A stretch of 64,000 bases of DNA from Ferrimonas aestuarii (GTDB taxonomy: Bacteria > Pseudomonadota > Gammaproteobacteria > Enterobacterales > Shewanellaceae). How positions within the stretch are numbered: the stretch's first letter is position 1; each line of letters starts with the position of its first letter. Below the pieces are notes generated by a model, which saw only the letters and a list, made by a program, of their open reading frames with translations, searched no databases and had not been told where the DNA came from. Shown in pieces: positions 1 to 7,974 of this stretch. A program made the translations under genes and the position numbers. Location of the stretch: assembly GCF_005116665.1 (NCBI RefSeq), contig NZ_SWCJ01000008.1, forward strand, positions 1 to 64,000. The letters are read 5' to 3'.

Positions 1-65
1 ACCTATAACAACTTGAGACCGCACCTTAGCCTGGGAATGAAAACCCCAAACGAGGTGCATGGAAA

Positions 66-89
66 AGCCAGTTGCTGATGCAACTGGCT
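66..89. other. Short perfect inverted repeat upstream of the DUF2066 gene
   Basis: Two 9-base arms (agccagttg and caactggct) flank a 6-base loop. Read on the minus strand the hairpin is followed by a short T run (TTTT), so it could end a minus-strand transcript; read on the plus strand there is no T run. The gene to its left lies outside the window, so its role cannot be settled. Confidence 0.4.
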
Positions 90-187
90 CTAACTGAAAA
101 GTGTCAACGCATTTCAGGACGACACAGGGCAATATAGCAAAAGGTTGTGATACACTTTTTGACTTAAGTTTGTGAGTAGGACCTAAC

Positions 188-1261
188 GTGAAATCACTGT
201 TTTATCTCGTTTCAATGCTGTTGCTGGCGGCCAGTGTGCAAGCGGTCGAAGTGACCCAGTTGTATCAAACTGAAGTGACGGTTAATGACCGTTCTCGGGG
301 AGAGCGTCAGCGAAACTACCCAAAGGCGTTGACGCAAACTCTGGTAAAACTGACCGGTGATGCCCAAATCGGCAGCGATCCCCGCGTTAAGAAGATGCTG
401 GCCTCTGCAACAGGCTACGTGAGCAAGTTCGAGTACCTCTCCAGTCCACTGCGGTTGCAGGTGAATTTTGACCCGTCGCAACTGCTAAAGACCATGCGGC
501 AGCAGCGACTGCCGATCTGGGGCAACCAGCGGCCTTTGACTCTGGTGTGGTTGGCTACGGAAGATGAGTCCGGCGATCGCCAGATGTTTTCTGAGCAGTT
601 ACCGCCGGCCACATTGGCACAGTGGCAACAAAGCGCTGACGATAAGGGCTTGCCGTTGTCTCTACCCCTGATGGATCTGGAAGATGCCATGCGGGTGAGT
701 GTGAATGACGTATGGGGCTTCTTTGTGGATCCCATTGCCGATGCCAGCCAGCGCTATCGTGCGGATTTCTTTGCGTTGGCCAAATTGTCGCCAACCGACG
801 AGGGCTGGGAATATTGGGTAACCTTGTATCCTTACGAGGCCCCCGCTTCTGAAGATCGGTATGGTTTTGGCAACGTTCGCCGCAGCGTGATGCAATCCAG
901 CGGTGTGTTGGCGGATGACGTGGCAGCCAAACACGCACTGCAGGCAGATATCGCCGATTACTTCGCCCGCCGTTATGCCTCCGTTGCTTCTGAAGAGAAG
1001 GGTCAAAAGCAGCTCACCTTTGTGCTTTCCGGTCAGATGGAGGAGCTGATTGAAATTGAGCGCTATCTGAATCAACAAAGCAGTATCTCCAGCGCTACCT
1101 TGGTGTCACTGAAAGATAACCAAGTGAGCTTCGAGATTGAGGTGGTGGGTTCGCTGCAGGCGCTGAGACAGATCTTAGAGCTCGATCCTAAGGTGGAAGC
1201 GCTGCCAACTGACGATCAATTGGTCGAACGGTCTCTGTATCGTTGGATTGGCCAGCCCTGA
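188..1261 (+). CDS. DUF2066 domain exported protein
   Basis: A 357-residue protein with a clear N-terminal signal peptide (hydrophobic LFYLVSMLLLAASVQA, cleavage near residue 19), so it is probably periplasmic or envelope-associated. The body matches what I recall of the DUF2066 family, which lies next to hda or purine genes in Shewanella and relatives; no biochemical function is known for that family. The start is a GTG preceded by aggacct, a reasonable ribosome binding site. It sits 64 bases upstream of hda on the same strand, so the two may be cotranscribed. No catalytic motif is evident to me. The family call rests on recognition of the sequence and its neighbourhood. Confidence 0.75.
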   Translation: MKSLFYLVSMLLLAASVQAVEVTQLYQTEVTVNDRSRGERQRNYPKALTQTLVKLTGDAQIGSDPRVKKMLASATGYVSKFEYLSSPLRLQVNFDPSQLLKTMRQQRLPIWGNQRPLTLVWLATEDESGDRQMFSEQLPPATLAQWQQSADDKGLPLSLPLMDLEDAMRVSVNDVWGFFVDPIADASQRYRADFFALAKLSPTDEGWEYWVTLYPYEAPASEDRYGFGNVRRSVMQSSGVLADDVAAKHALQADIADYFARRYASVASEEKGQKQLTFVLSGQMEELIEIERYLNQQSSISSATLVSLKDNQVSFEIEVVGSLQALRQILELDPKVEALPTDDQLVERSLYRWIGQP

Positions 1262-1325
1262 AATTGGGTGGCTCCCGTCGCCATGATACAATGAGTTCAG
1301 TTTATTACAGGAAACCAAGTAACAC

Positions 1326-2033
1326 GTGAAATCCAGTTCTCCCATTCAGCTTTCGCTGCCGGTTCATCTACCTGACGATGAGACCTTTGGCAGTTACTAC
1401 CCGGCGGCCAACCAGCAACTGTTGGAAGCCATCAGGCAAGTTGCCGAAGGGCAGGGGGAAACGGTCACCTACCTTTGGGGCTTACCTAAATCTGGACGAA
1501 CCCATCTGTTACACGCCGCCTGTGCTCATGCCAGGGAGCTAAAACGGCAAGCGTTTTACCTACCTTTAGGGATTCACGCCAGCATGTCTCCAGCGGTGCT
1601 AGAGGGGCTAGAAAATCAATCGCTGATCTGTCTTGATGACATCGATTCTGTGGCTCGAAACCCGTTTTGGGAAGAGGCGATTTTTGACCTTTACAACCGC
1701 ATTGCCGAGCAGGGGCGCTGCCGTTTGATTGTCTCTGGTCGTGCTGCAGCAGGTCAGGCTGGCTTCCTGTTGCCGGATCTGGTGTCGCGCCTAAACTGGG
1801 GCGTTCACTATCAGGTACAAACCTTGACCGACGATGAGAAACTGACTGCGCTGCAACGCCGAGCCAAGGCTCGCGGCTTGGAGCTTCCTGAAGACGTAGG
1901 GCGATTTTTGTTGACGCGATTGGCGCGGGACCTGCGTACGCTGTTTGAAGTGTTGGACCGATTGGATAAAGCGTCGATGCAGGCGCAGCGTAAGCTGACC
2001 ATTCCTTTCGTCAAAGAGACGTTGCACCTTTAA
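1326..2033 (+). CDS. hda: DnaA regulatory inactivator Hda
   Basis: Hda couples the DNA-loaded sliding clamp to hydrolysis of DnaA-bound ATP, preventing re-initiation of replication. The 235-residue protein shows the expected parts. Residues 8-12 (QLSLP) form the beta-clamp binding motif. Residues 52-61 (GLPKSGRTHL) are the Walker A-like loop and residues 100-107 (LICLDDID) the Walker B strand of the AAA+ domain. Length fits the family (about 230-250). The start is a GTG about 10 bases after an aaccaag stretch, a weak ribosome site. A MITE-like repeat begins directly after the stop codon, followed by a terminator. Confidence 0.95.
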   Translation: MKSSSPIQLSLPVHLPDDETFGSYYPAANQQLLEAIRQVAEGQGETVTYLWGLPKSGRTHLLHAACAHARELKRQAFYLPLGIHASMSPAVLEGLENQSLICLDDIDSVARNPFWEEAIFDLYNRIAEQGRCRLIVSGRAAAGQAGFLLPDLVSRLNWGVHYQVQTLTDDEKLTALQRRAKARGLELPEDVGRFLLTRLARDLRTLFEVLDRLDKASMQAQRKLTIPFVKETLHL

Positions 2034-2194
2034 TACCAATTCAACTAAAGATCTAGTCATTATTGCTTGTTTAAATTGCCTCACTCTTCGTTGCTCAATT
2101 TGTTGTTAGAACCACTAGCAACGGCATTGAGCGTCTAGATTGAGACAATTTACTCGGCGCACTAAGCTGATTATCTCCTTAATTGAATTGGTAT
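2034..2194. repeat. MITE-like imperfect palindromic repeat, about 160 bp
   Basis: The ends are perfect 11-base inverted copies, taccaattcaa at 2034-2044 and ttgaattggta at 2183-2193. The similarity extends inward imperfectly (taa.ga), and an inner pair, taaattgcctc and gagacaattta, also matches at 10 of 11 positions. The element has no coding capacity and starts immediately after the hda stop codon. Short palindromic elements with TACCAATTC-type ends are common intergenic repeats in Shewanella, Vibrio and relatives. I saw no second copy in this window. Confidence 0.7.
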
Positions 2195-2210
2195 AAGTCA
2201 GATAATCGAA

Positions 2211-2234
2211 GGGCCGCATAATGCGGCCCTTTTT
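2211..2234. terminator. Bidirectional intrinsic terminator between hda and the minus-strand lipoprotein gene
   Basis: The stem gggccgc/gcggccc (2211-2217 and 2223-2229) is followed by TTTTT on the plus strand. It lies between convergent genes, after the MITE-like repeat, so hda transcripts would run through the repeat before ending here. Confidence 0.85.
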
Positions 2235-2243
2235 GATGTTTGG

Positions 2244-4151
2244 CTAGGGTTTCAATTGCCAGGTGGGCCCTCGGTCGCTATGGCGAGCGGCGCCTTCTTT
2301 GCCAACGTATTGAGAACCCAAGGCGTGGTTAGGCTGAGCCAATCTCAGAGCGGAGCTGCCTAAAACCAGGTTGGCATTCCAGCTAAGTCCCGAAATCATC
2401 GGTGTAGGTGCGGGCAGTCCATTGATGATGCTGTCGCCGTTTGCCGATGGCAAAATCTCTTCTAACACCAGTGGCAAGCGAGCTTTGACCCGAGATTCAC
2501 CGATGCGACCCCGCTGGCCCCACTCCACTAAGATGCTATCGCCGGTTATCTGCTCCGGCAGATTGGTGACCGCTATGTCGCGCTCAATGCCATAGCGGTG
2601 GCGCATCATCGCCTCCTCAAACAGCATGGCTAAGTCCTCTCTTGAGGTGGAGTAGGCGTAGTCGTCGCTGGCGCGGTCGTTACCAAAGAAGTTGGCGATG
2701 TCATCAGGCTGATAGGCTTTCTGAGCTGCGGAGGCAGACTCGCCGCGGAACAGAACGTCACCTAGGGCGTGCATCTCGGCACTGGTCAGTGGCGATTGGG
2801 CCGTAAGCCTATCGGAGATCAGTTCACTGTTGTTGCTGCGCTTAAAGAACTCTTGCAGCAGCGACGGCTCGGTGATGTCGTTGTGAATCGACTTGGGGAA
2901 GAAGTCATTGGCGTGCGCCAACTCATGATAGAGCAGGCTGGCAAAATCTGGCTCGAGTTGGGTAAGCGTGCGCTGCAGCTCAAACTCCGGTGCAAAATAG
3001 AGGCTGGCATAGTTGTTGTTCTTGGTGTAGCGCCAAGGGATCAGAAACTGCAGCTCACTGCCAAATCCGGAGCGATAATCGGGGTCTTCATTGATGGTGG
3101 CCATCTGCCAAGGCTGTTGCCACAAATCGCTGGGGTCCAGATAGATAGCACCAGACACCACCCAGTAGAACGACGGTCTGATGTCATAGCTAATGACAAC
3201 CGCCGTCACCCCGGCGAGCAGTTGCTTGAAGTCGCCACTTTGATCTTTTTCCTGCAAAAATGCCTTAAAGGCATCCCCCATCCACGGGTGGGACACCACC
3301 ACGCGATCCATCACCTCATCCAAACTGGGGTTACTGGTCTCTTGGCCAATCAGGGGTAATTCGTTAACGCCACAAACGCTGTTTTGAGTAAATTGGGTGG
3401 AATAGACGCAGCGCTCCAGTGCACTTTTCCAAGGAGAGTTGGCATTCCATGCTTCAACACGAGTGATGGGTTCGTCGAACAGGGCGTCATTCACCGGAGG
3501 CAGTTCATCGGTGATCAGCACTAACGCCTGATCTTGGTAGCTGTTGCCACCACTGGTTGCCGTGACTTCGATGATCACCACCGCGTCTTGGCTGACGTTG
3601 GGGGCAGTGAAGGTCGCCAGTTCTGGATTCTCGAAGTTAAGATCCGAGATGGTTGGTCCTGAAACTTGTCGCCACTGGATATTGCTGGCTGCGGCGGTGT
3701 GGTTGCCGCTACGACCTAAACGCAGGGACACGCGTCCCCCTTCCGGAGTGACCTGATCACCTCGTATGCGTACGTCGTCGCCAGCGCGATCGGCATTTAG
3801 AGTTAGGTTGCCCGAGATGAGCTCGCCGCTGCGATTACTGATGCGATAGCTAAAGCCATAACTGCCGGCTTGGGGGGCATCAAATGCCAATAAAGGGGAA
3901 GTGGGGTTGGTGATGTTAACGCTTTGGCCACTGGTCTGCTGCCACTGATAGTCAAGCTCGCGGGCCAGATAACCGTCGTAGACCAGCGCTGCAGACAGCG
4001 AGCCTTGACCTTGCTCTTCAACCACACTTACTCTGGGAGAGCTCGGGGGCGTTGTGGGTGGATCCACTGGAGTGGATGAACTTCCGCCACTGCCGCCTCC
4101 ACAGGCGGTTAACATGGCCGTCAGGGTCAATAAAGGAAGCGTTCGGTTCAT
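2244..4151 (-). CDS. Lipoprotein with PKD/Ig-like repeats and an HELAH zinc-protease motif
   Basis: A 635-residue protein with a lipoprotein signal (LTAC, lipidated Cys at residue 17), then a Gly/Ser/Pro-rich linker. Two PKD/REJ-like beta-sandwich stretches follow, roughly residues 40-125 and 128-215, each containing a W-Q-x-S-G signature. The remainder is unfamiliar but contains HELAH at residues 409-413 (HExxH), followed by AND. Two zinc-ligand histidines and the catalytic glutamate of a gluzincin- or metzincin-like protease are therefore present; the third ligand is not obvious, with D416 one candidate. I infer an outer-membrane-anchored metallopeptidase; the substrate is unknown. It is transcribed ahead of DUF2069, arsC and bepA sequences but as the last gene of that minus-strand run, with a 16-base gap to DUF2069. 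Confidence 0.65.
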   Translation of the reverse strand: MNRTLPLLTLTAMLTACGGGSGGSSSTPVDPPTTPPSSPRVSVVEEQGQGSLSAALVYDGYLARELDYQWQQTSGQSVNITNPTSPLLAFDAPQAGSYGFSYRISNRSGELISGNLTLNADRAGDDVRIRGDQVTPEGGRVSLRLGRSGNHTAAASNIQWRQVSGPTISDLNFENPELATFTAPNVSQDAVVIIEVTATSGGNSYQDQALVLITDELPPVNDALFDEPITRVEAWNANSPWKSALERCVYSTQFTQNSVCGVNELPLIGQETSNPSLDEVMDRVVVSHPWMGDAFKAFLQEKDQSGDFKQLLAGVTAVVISYDIRPSFYWVVSGAIYLDPSDLWQQPWQMATINEDPDYRSGFGSELQFLIPWRYTKNNNYASLYFAPEFELQRTLTQLEPDFASLLYHELAHANDFFPKSIHNDITEPSLLQEFFKRSNNSELISDRLTAQSPLTSAEMHALGDVLFRGESASAAQKAYQPDDIANFFGNDRASDDYAYSTSREDLAMLFEEAMMRHRYGIERDIAVTNLPEQITGDSILVEWGQRGRIGESRVKARLPLVLEEILPSANGDSIINGLPAPTPMISGLSWNANLVLGSSALRLAQPNHALGSQYVGKEGAARHSDRGPTWQLKP

Positions 4152-4167
4152 CCTGAACTCCTTGTGT

Positions 4168-4536
4168 CTATTTGCGTTTCTTAAGACTTAAGCCTAGTTC
4201 TCGACCTCGTTGTCGGGCATAGAAACTGCTCGCGAATAACCACGATAACAGCAGAAGCGTAGCGATAAAAGGCCACAGTCGTTGCTCTTCACTGGTCCAG
4301 ATGGCAGTAAGGCTTGAGAGCAGATAGAGGCAGGCGATAAAGCCTGACCACGCATGGGTGTAGGGTTTCCCCTTGAGTAGCCCTGGCAATGGCAACACTA
4401 AAGGCAGCAGCATCAGGGCTTGAAACCCAATTGAGTAGCCAAGACTCGGGCTGAGAACCAGATACCACAGAGGAATGAAAACGAGGCAGCTTAGGTAGCT
4501 GCCCAAGGCGATCTTGCCTAAAGCCGATGTGGTCAT
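4168..4536 (-). CDS. DUF2069 small membrane protein
   Basis: A 122-residue protein starting MTTSALGK with about four hydrophobic membrane segments and a basic C-terminus (RGRELGLSLKKRK). It resembles the DUF2069 family of inner-membrane proteins of unknown function, which commonly lie beside arsC and bepA-type genes in gammaproteobacteria. A longer reading frame extends upstream into arsC, but the ATG at 4536 is chosen because it starts one base after the arsC stop codon, giving translationally coupled genes. No functional residues can be pointed to. Confidence 0.75.
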   Translation of the reverse strand: MTTSALGKIALGSYLSCLVFIPLWYLVLSPSLGYSIGFQALMLLPLVLPLPGLLKGKPYTHAWSGFIACLYLLSSLTAIWTSEEQRLWPFIATLLLLSWLFASSFYARQRGRELGLSLKKRK

Positions 4537-4537
4537 C

Positions 4538-4879
4538 TTATTTGAAGATCTCCAGCACTTGCTCTGGCGGGCGTCCGATGGCGGCTTTGCCATTGTGAAC
4601 CACGATAGGGCGCTCAATCAGCTTTGGGGTAGCCAGCATGGCGGCAATTAGGGCGTCGTCGTTGGCTTCGCTAAGGTTCAAAGCCTTGTATTCCGCCTCT
4701 TTGGTGCGCATCAGTTCCCGTGGTGCCAGCTTAAGTAGTGACAGCACTTGCTTAAGCTCTGCTTCCGTTGGCGGCGTTTTGAGGTATTCAACCACGTCAG
4801 GAGTGATGCCGTTGTCGTTGAGAAGTTGCAGGGTTTGGCGGCTCTTGGAACAGCGAGGGTTGTGCCAAATTTGGGTCAT
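4538..4879 (-). CDS. arsC: ArsC-family (YfgD-type) reductase
   Basis: A 113-residue thioredoxin-fold protein of the glutaredoxin-dependent arsenate reductase family. The catalytic Cys lies in HNPRCSKSRQTL near the N-terminus, and TPKLIERPIV carries the family's conserved RP element. The start at 4879 (MTQIWHNPRC) replaces a longer frame because the conserved domain begins here. The neighbours are those of E. coli yfgD, next to bepA (yfgC), so this is probably the YfgD branch. Arsenate reduction is thus only a family-based assignment; no other ars genes are nearby. Confidence 0.85.
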   Translation of the reverse strand: MTQIWHNPRCSKSRQTLQLLNDNGITPDVVEYLKTPPTEAELKQVLSLLKLAPRELMRTKEAEYKALNLSEANDDALIAAMLATPKLIERPIVVHNGKAAIGRPPEQVLEIFK

Positions 4880-4937
4880 GAAGATCGTCCTGTGATCGAT
4901 AAAGTTGAGGCCCATTTTACGGGCCTCAAACGGTTTT

Positions 4938-6386
4938 TTAAAGGGACTTTGCTTCCTGAAGGGATTTGCGCAGCTCTTTGATTCGCGCGTCAATTCGGGC
5001 TTTTTGCAGCGGGTCGTTGCCCGTTTGGCGGTAGGCGTACTGCAGCTGTTCAATGGCTTTCTCGTAGCCTCCTGATAGGGCGATAAGCTCCGCTTGCACC
5101 ATATGTTGATTGGCGATCATCCCCAGCTTTTTGTAAACCCCAGAAAGGATATCGTAGGCAATCACGTTGTTCTTATCCAACACCAGTTGCCGCTCCAGAA
5201 TGACTCGCGCTTGGTCATCGTCGCCTTTGGTGTGAAGGGCATTGGCTAAGTTGAGTTCAATGACGCTGTTGTCCGGGCGAAGCTTACGGGCGTTTTTGAG
5301 CATGGCGATGGCCTTCTCAGGTTTGCCTTGAGCCATGTAAACGTCGGTCATGGTGTCTAAATAAAACAGGTTTTGTGGACCGTTGCTGAGCAGTGTTTCC
5401 ATGATCGGCTGAGCTTCATCGGGCTTATCTAGCGCCAAATGGGTCAAGGCGATGCCATAGTTTGCAGCCTGGATTATCACGGGGTCGCCGCTGTTTTTCT
5501 GTTTTTCAAAAAGGTACAGCGCATGGTTTTTGTCCAAGTTGCTGTAGCGCACGCTGGTTCTGGCTTTAGCTAGGTGAAACAGCAGGCTTTCTGGAATTGG
5601 CCGATAGGGGTAGAGCGCGGCGCGAGCCCGGGCATCGGCGATACGAGATTCTGGCAAGGGGTGAGTCAGCAGCATCTGCGGCGGCTTAGAGGCAAAGCGG
5701 TATTTGGCCGCCATTTTACCAAAGAAGCTCGGGACGCCATTGGGATCAAAGCCTGCGGCCACCATGGTTTTAATGCCGATGCGATCCGCCTCTTTCTCAT
5801 TGCTTCGGGTGAAGTTAATGGAGGATTGTTGGCTCAGGGCCAAGGTGGATTGCAGTGCGGCCATGCCCGCTTCTGGTGAGGCCATGGCTAAGATGATGGA
5901 GCCGATGACACCGACCATGGTAGCGGGGGCGGTTCGCTTTTGGGCTTCGATGGCGCGAGCTAAGTGACGCTGTGTGACGTGGGAGATTTCGTGCCCAAGA
6001 ACTGAGGCCAGCTCACTTTCGTTATCGGCGGCATCGATGATGGCGGTGTGAATTCCAACATGACCACCAAAGAACGCGAATGCGTTCATTTCGCGGCTGT
6101 TGACCCAGAAGAAGGTAAAGGGGGTTTTGACGTTATCGGCAACGGCAACCAGACGATTGCCAATGTCAGATAAGTATTCGGTCATGACCGGATCATGAAC
6201 GATGGGAAGCTGGCCCCGCAGCATCCGCATGTAAAAATCACCAATCTGGCTCTCTTTGTCGATGGTCAGGGTACTGGCGGCAGCGGTTCCCAGCTCAGGC
6301 AGCTCCGGCTGCGATGCTTGGGCGGTGGCTCCGATCCCGATGGCAAAGATGGCGGCGGCTAATGTCGATGTAATGGTTTTAATCAC
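4938..6386 (-). CDS. bepA: BepA, periplasmic M48 metalloprotease and chaperone for outer-membrane assembly
   Basis: BepA is a periplasmic zinc protease with a TPR domain that helps the BAM complex assemble LptD and degrades stalled outer-membrane proteins. A signal peptide ends around AQA. The active site HEISH follows in the N-terminal half, with the downstream glutamate ligand in NEKEADRIG and the His-switch loop region in LTHPLPESR. The C-terminal half is TPR-like. I place the start at a GTG (6386) because AGGGA lies upstream; an ATG eight codons earlier (6410) has no ribosome site but cannot be excluded. Length, about 482 residues, fits the family (E. coli 487). The bamC gene lies elsewhere in this window. 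Confidence 0.92.
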   Translation of the reverse strand: MIKTITSTLAAAIFAIGIGATAQASQPELPELGTAAASTLTIDKESQIGDFYMRMLRGQLPIVHDPVMTEYLSDIGNRLVAVADNVKTPFTFFWVNSREMNAFAFFGGHVGIHTAIIDAADNESELASVLGHEISHVTQRHLARAIEAQKRTAPATMVGVIGSIILAMASPEAGMAALQSTLALSQQSSINFTRSNEKEADRIGIKTMVAAGFDPNGVPSFFGKMAAKYRFASKPPQMLLTHPLPESRIADARARAALYPYRPIPESLLFHLAKARTSVRYSNLDKNHALYLFEKQKNSGDPVIIQAANYGIALTHLALDKPDEAQPIMETLLSNGPQNLFYLDTMTDVYMAQGKPEKAIAMLKNARKLRPDNSVIELNLANALHTKGDDDQARVILERQLVLDKNNVIAYDILSGVYKKLGMIANQHMVQAELIALSGGYEKAIEQLQYAYRQTGNDPLQKARIDARIKELRKSLQEAKSL

Positions 6387-6557
6387 GTATTTATTTGTCC
6401 CTACAAGCATTAGTGTCAGTGTACGAGGCTGGGCTTTTAATGGCTAGCATGGCGTGAAAGCCGATTGACACGGGCATTCAGTTCCTAAGTTCCGGGAGAA
6501 TCAACCGTACTGCTTTAGTGATCTTCTTTTACTATTTTTCATTCTTTTAGTTTGCCA

Positions 6558-6574
6558 GAACCTTAATAAGGTTC
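6558..6574. promoter_or_regulatory. Perfect palindrome in the divergent bepA/tusA-like promoter region
   Basis: GAACCTTA and TAAGGTTC flank a single central A, giving a 17-base odd dyad. It sits about 87 bases before the tusA-like start and about 170 bases before bepA. The shape suits a dimeric repressor site, but I cannot name the regulator. Confidence 0.35.
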
Positions 6575-6660
6575 AATTTTGTTTACAGAATCTTGCGTTG
6601 GTGGTTTGTAGTTTTGAGGCGGGGACGGGATAATGTGGCGGATTTTGTCAGGGGGAAAGG

Positions 6661-6897
6661 ATGTCCGAAGTCGATCTGCGTCATTTGCAATGTCCCATGG
6701 CCTTTGTTCAGGCCAAGCTCGCATTACGCGCTATGACTCCTGAGAGTCGATTGAAACTGCGTTTGCGTGGCAGCGCCACCGTGTCCGATCTTTTGCGCTA
6801 CGCAAGGAGCCAAGGTTACGCCATTGAAACACAAACGTGCCATGATGACTGTAATGACATCACGTTGATTGCCCCCAAGTTTTTAGAAAAGGTCTAA
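6661..6897 (+). CDS. TusA-family sulfur-carrier protein
   Basis: A 78-residue protein beginning with DLRHLQCPMAF, the TusA/SirA/YeeD signature in which Cys11 carries persulfide sulfur in a CPxP-like motif. Here the second proline is replaced (CPMA). Such proteins relay sulfur for tRNA thiolation or cofactor synthesis, or partner with transporters. The gene ends six bases before the AI-2E family transporter and then queE, so the three probably form one operon. It differs from canonical TusA in having CHDDCND near the end. The ribosome site is ggggaaagg directly before ATG. Confidence 0.85.
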   Translation: MSEVDLRHLQCPMAFVQAKLALRAMTPESRLKLRLRGSATVSDLLRYARSQGYAIETQTCHDDCNDITLIAPKFLEKV

Positions 6898-6903
6898 CAA
6901 GTA

Positions 6904-7971
6904 ATGTGGAATTTGGTCCGCAGCTGGTATCGGGAAAAGTTCTCGGATCCGCAAGCTGTCACTCTAGCGATGATCCTAGCCGTTGGCTTTGCGGTCATCT
7001 ATTTCTATGGGCCGTTGATTACGCCGCTGTTGGTGGCGCTAGTGCTGGCCTACATGCTGGAGTGGCCCGTGGCTCAGATGGCCAGCCGAGGCATTCCCCG
7101 AGTGATAGCGGCGTCCATCGTGTTGATGCTGTTTCTTGGCGCCATGGCGATGTTTATGCTGATCGCGGTGCCGCAGATTTGGCATCAGGGTGAAAGTTTG
7201 GCGCGGGAGCTGCCGGATATGTTCGCTTGGCTGCAGGCCAAGGTGTCCACTCTGCCTGAGCTGTATCCAGAGCTCATTAGCCAATCTCAAATTGACGAGC
7301 TAATGCAAACCCTCAACAGTCGGTTGTTGGCCTGGGGCCAGCAGGTGCTGCAGGTGTCGTTAGGCTCGTTAGTCAACTTAGTGGCGCTGGCGGTGTACGC
7401 CATCTTGGTGCCGCTATTGGTGTTCTTCTTCCTTAAAGATAAACGCGAACTGCTCAAAGGGTTTACTCGTTTTGTGCCTGATAACCGTGAGTTGGCACAG
7501 AAGGTGTGGGCAGAGATGAACGGCCAGATCGTTAATTACATCCGCGGCAAAGCCATTGAGATCTTGATCATCGGTGTGGCCAGTTACCTAACCTTCTGGT
7601 TTATGGATCTGCGCTACGCGGCGTTGTTGGGGCTGGCTGTCGGCTTATCGGTGCTGATCCCCTACATTGGTGCCACCATTGTTACCATTCCGGTGGCGCT
7701 GGTGGGACTGTTCCAGTGGGGCTGGACGCCGCAGTTTGGCTATCTGCTGTTGGCTTACGGCATTATTCAGGCGCTAGATGGTAACGTGCTGGTACCGATT
7801 TTGTTCTCGGAAGCGGTGAATCTCCATCCTGTCGCCATCATCGTTGCGGTGCTCATTTTTGGTGGCCTGTGGGGGTTTTGGGGAGTGTTCTTCGCCATTC
7901 CTCTGGCAACACTGGTGAAAGCGGTGGTGAACTCATGGCCATCGTCGCGGACCCATCAGGTGGAGACCTAA
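6904..7971 (+). CDS. AI-2E family (PerM/YdiK-type) transporter
   Basis: A 355-residue integral inner-membrane protein with about eight hydrophobic segments: a paired cluster near residues 15-80, a long amphipathic stretch around 90-140, and a C-terminal cluster ending in LATLVKAVVNSW. The segment IGATIVTIPVAL and the conserved ALDGNVLVPILF loop are typical of the PF01594 family. Members export varied small molecules or ions, and some act as Na+/H+ antiporters, so the substrate is unknown despite the AI-2 name. It lies between the tusA-like gene and queE with very short gaps, suggesting one transcript. Confidence 0.88.
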   Translation: MWNLVRSWYREKFSDPQAVTLAMILAVGFAVIYFYGPLITPLLVALVLAYMLEWPVAQMASRGIPRVIAASIVLMLFLGAMAMFMLIAVPQIWHQGESLARELPDMFAWLQAKVSTLPELYPELISQSQIDELMQTLNSRLLAWGQQVLQVSLGSLVNLVALAVYAILVPLLVFFFLKDKRELLKGFTRFVPDNRELAQKVWAEMNGQIVNYIRGKAIEILIIGVASYLTFWFMDLRYAALLGLAVGLSVLIPYIGATIVTIPVALVGLFQWGWTPQFGYLLLAYGIIQALDGNVLVPILFSEAVNLHPVAIIVAVLIFGGLWGFWGVFFAIPLATLVKAVVNSWPSSRTHQVET

Positions 7972-7974
7972 TCG

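Noticed and set aside
2769..3359. A 196-codon plus-strand frame opposite the HELAH lipoprotein.
   Set aside because: No ribosome site or recognised domain; the minus-strand lipoprotein has clear signal and domain features.
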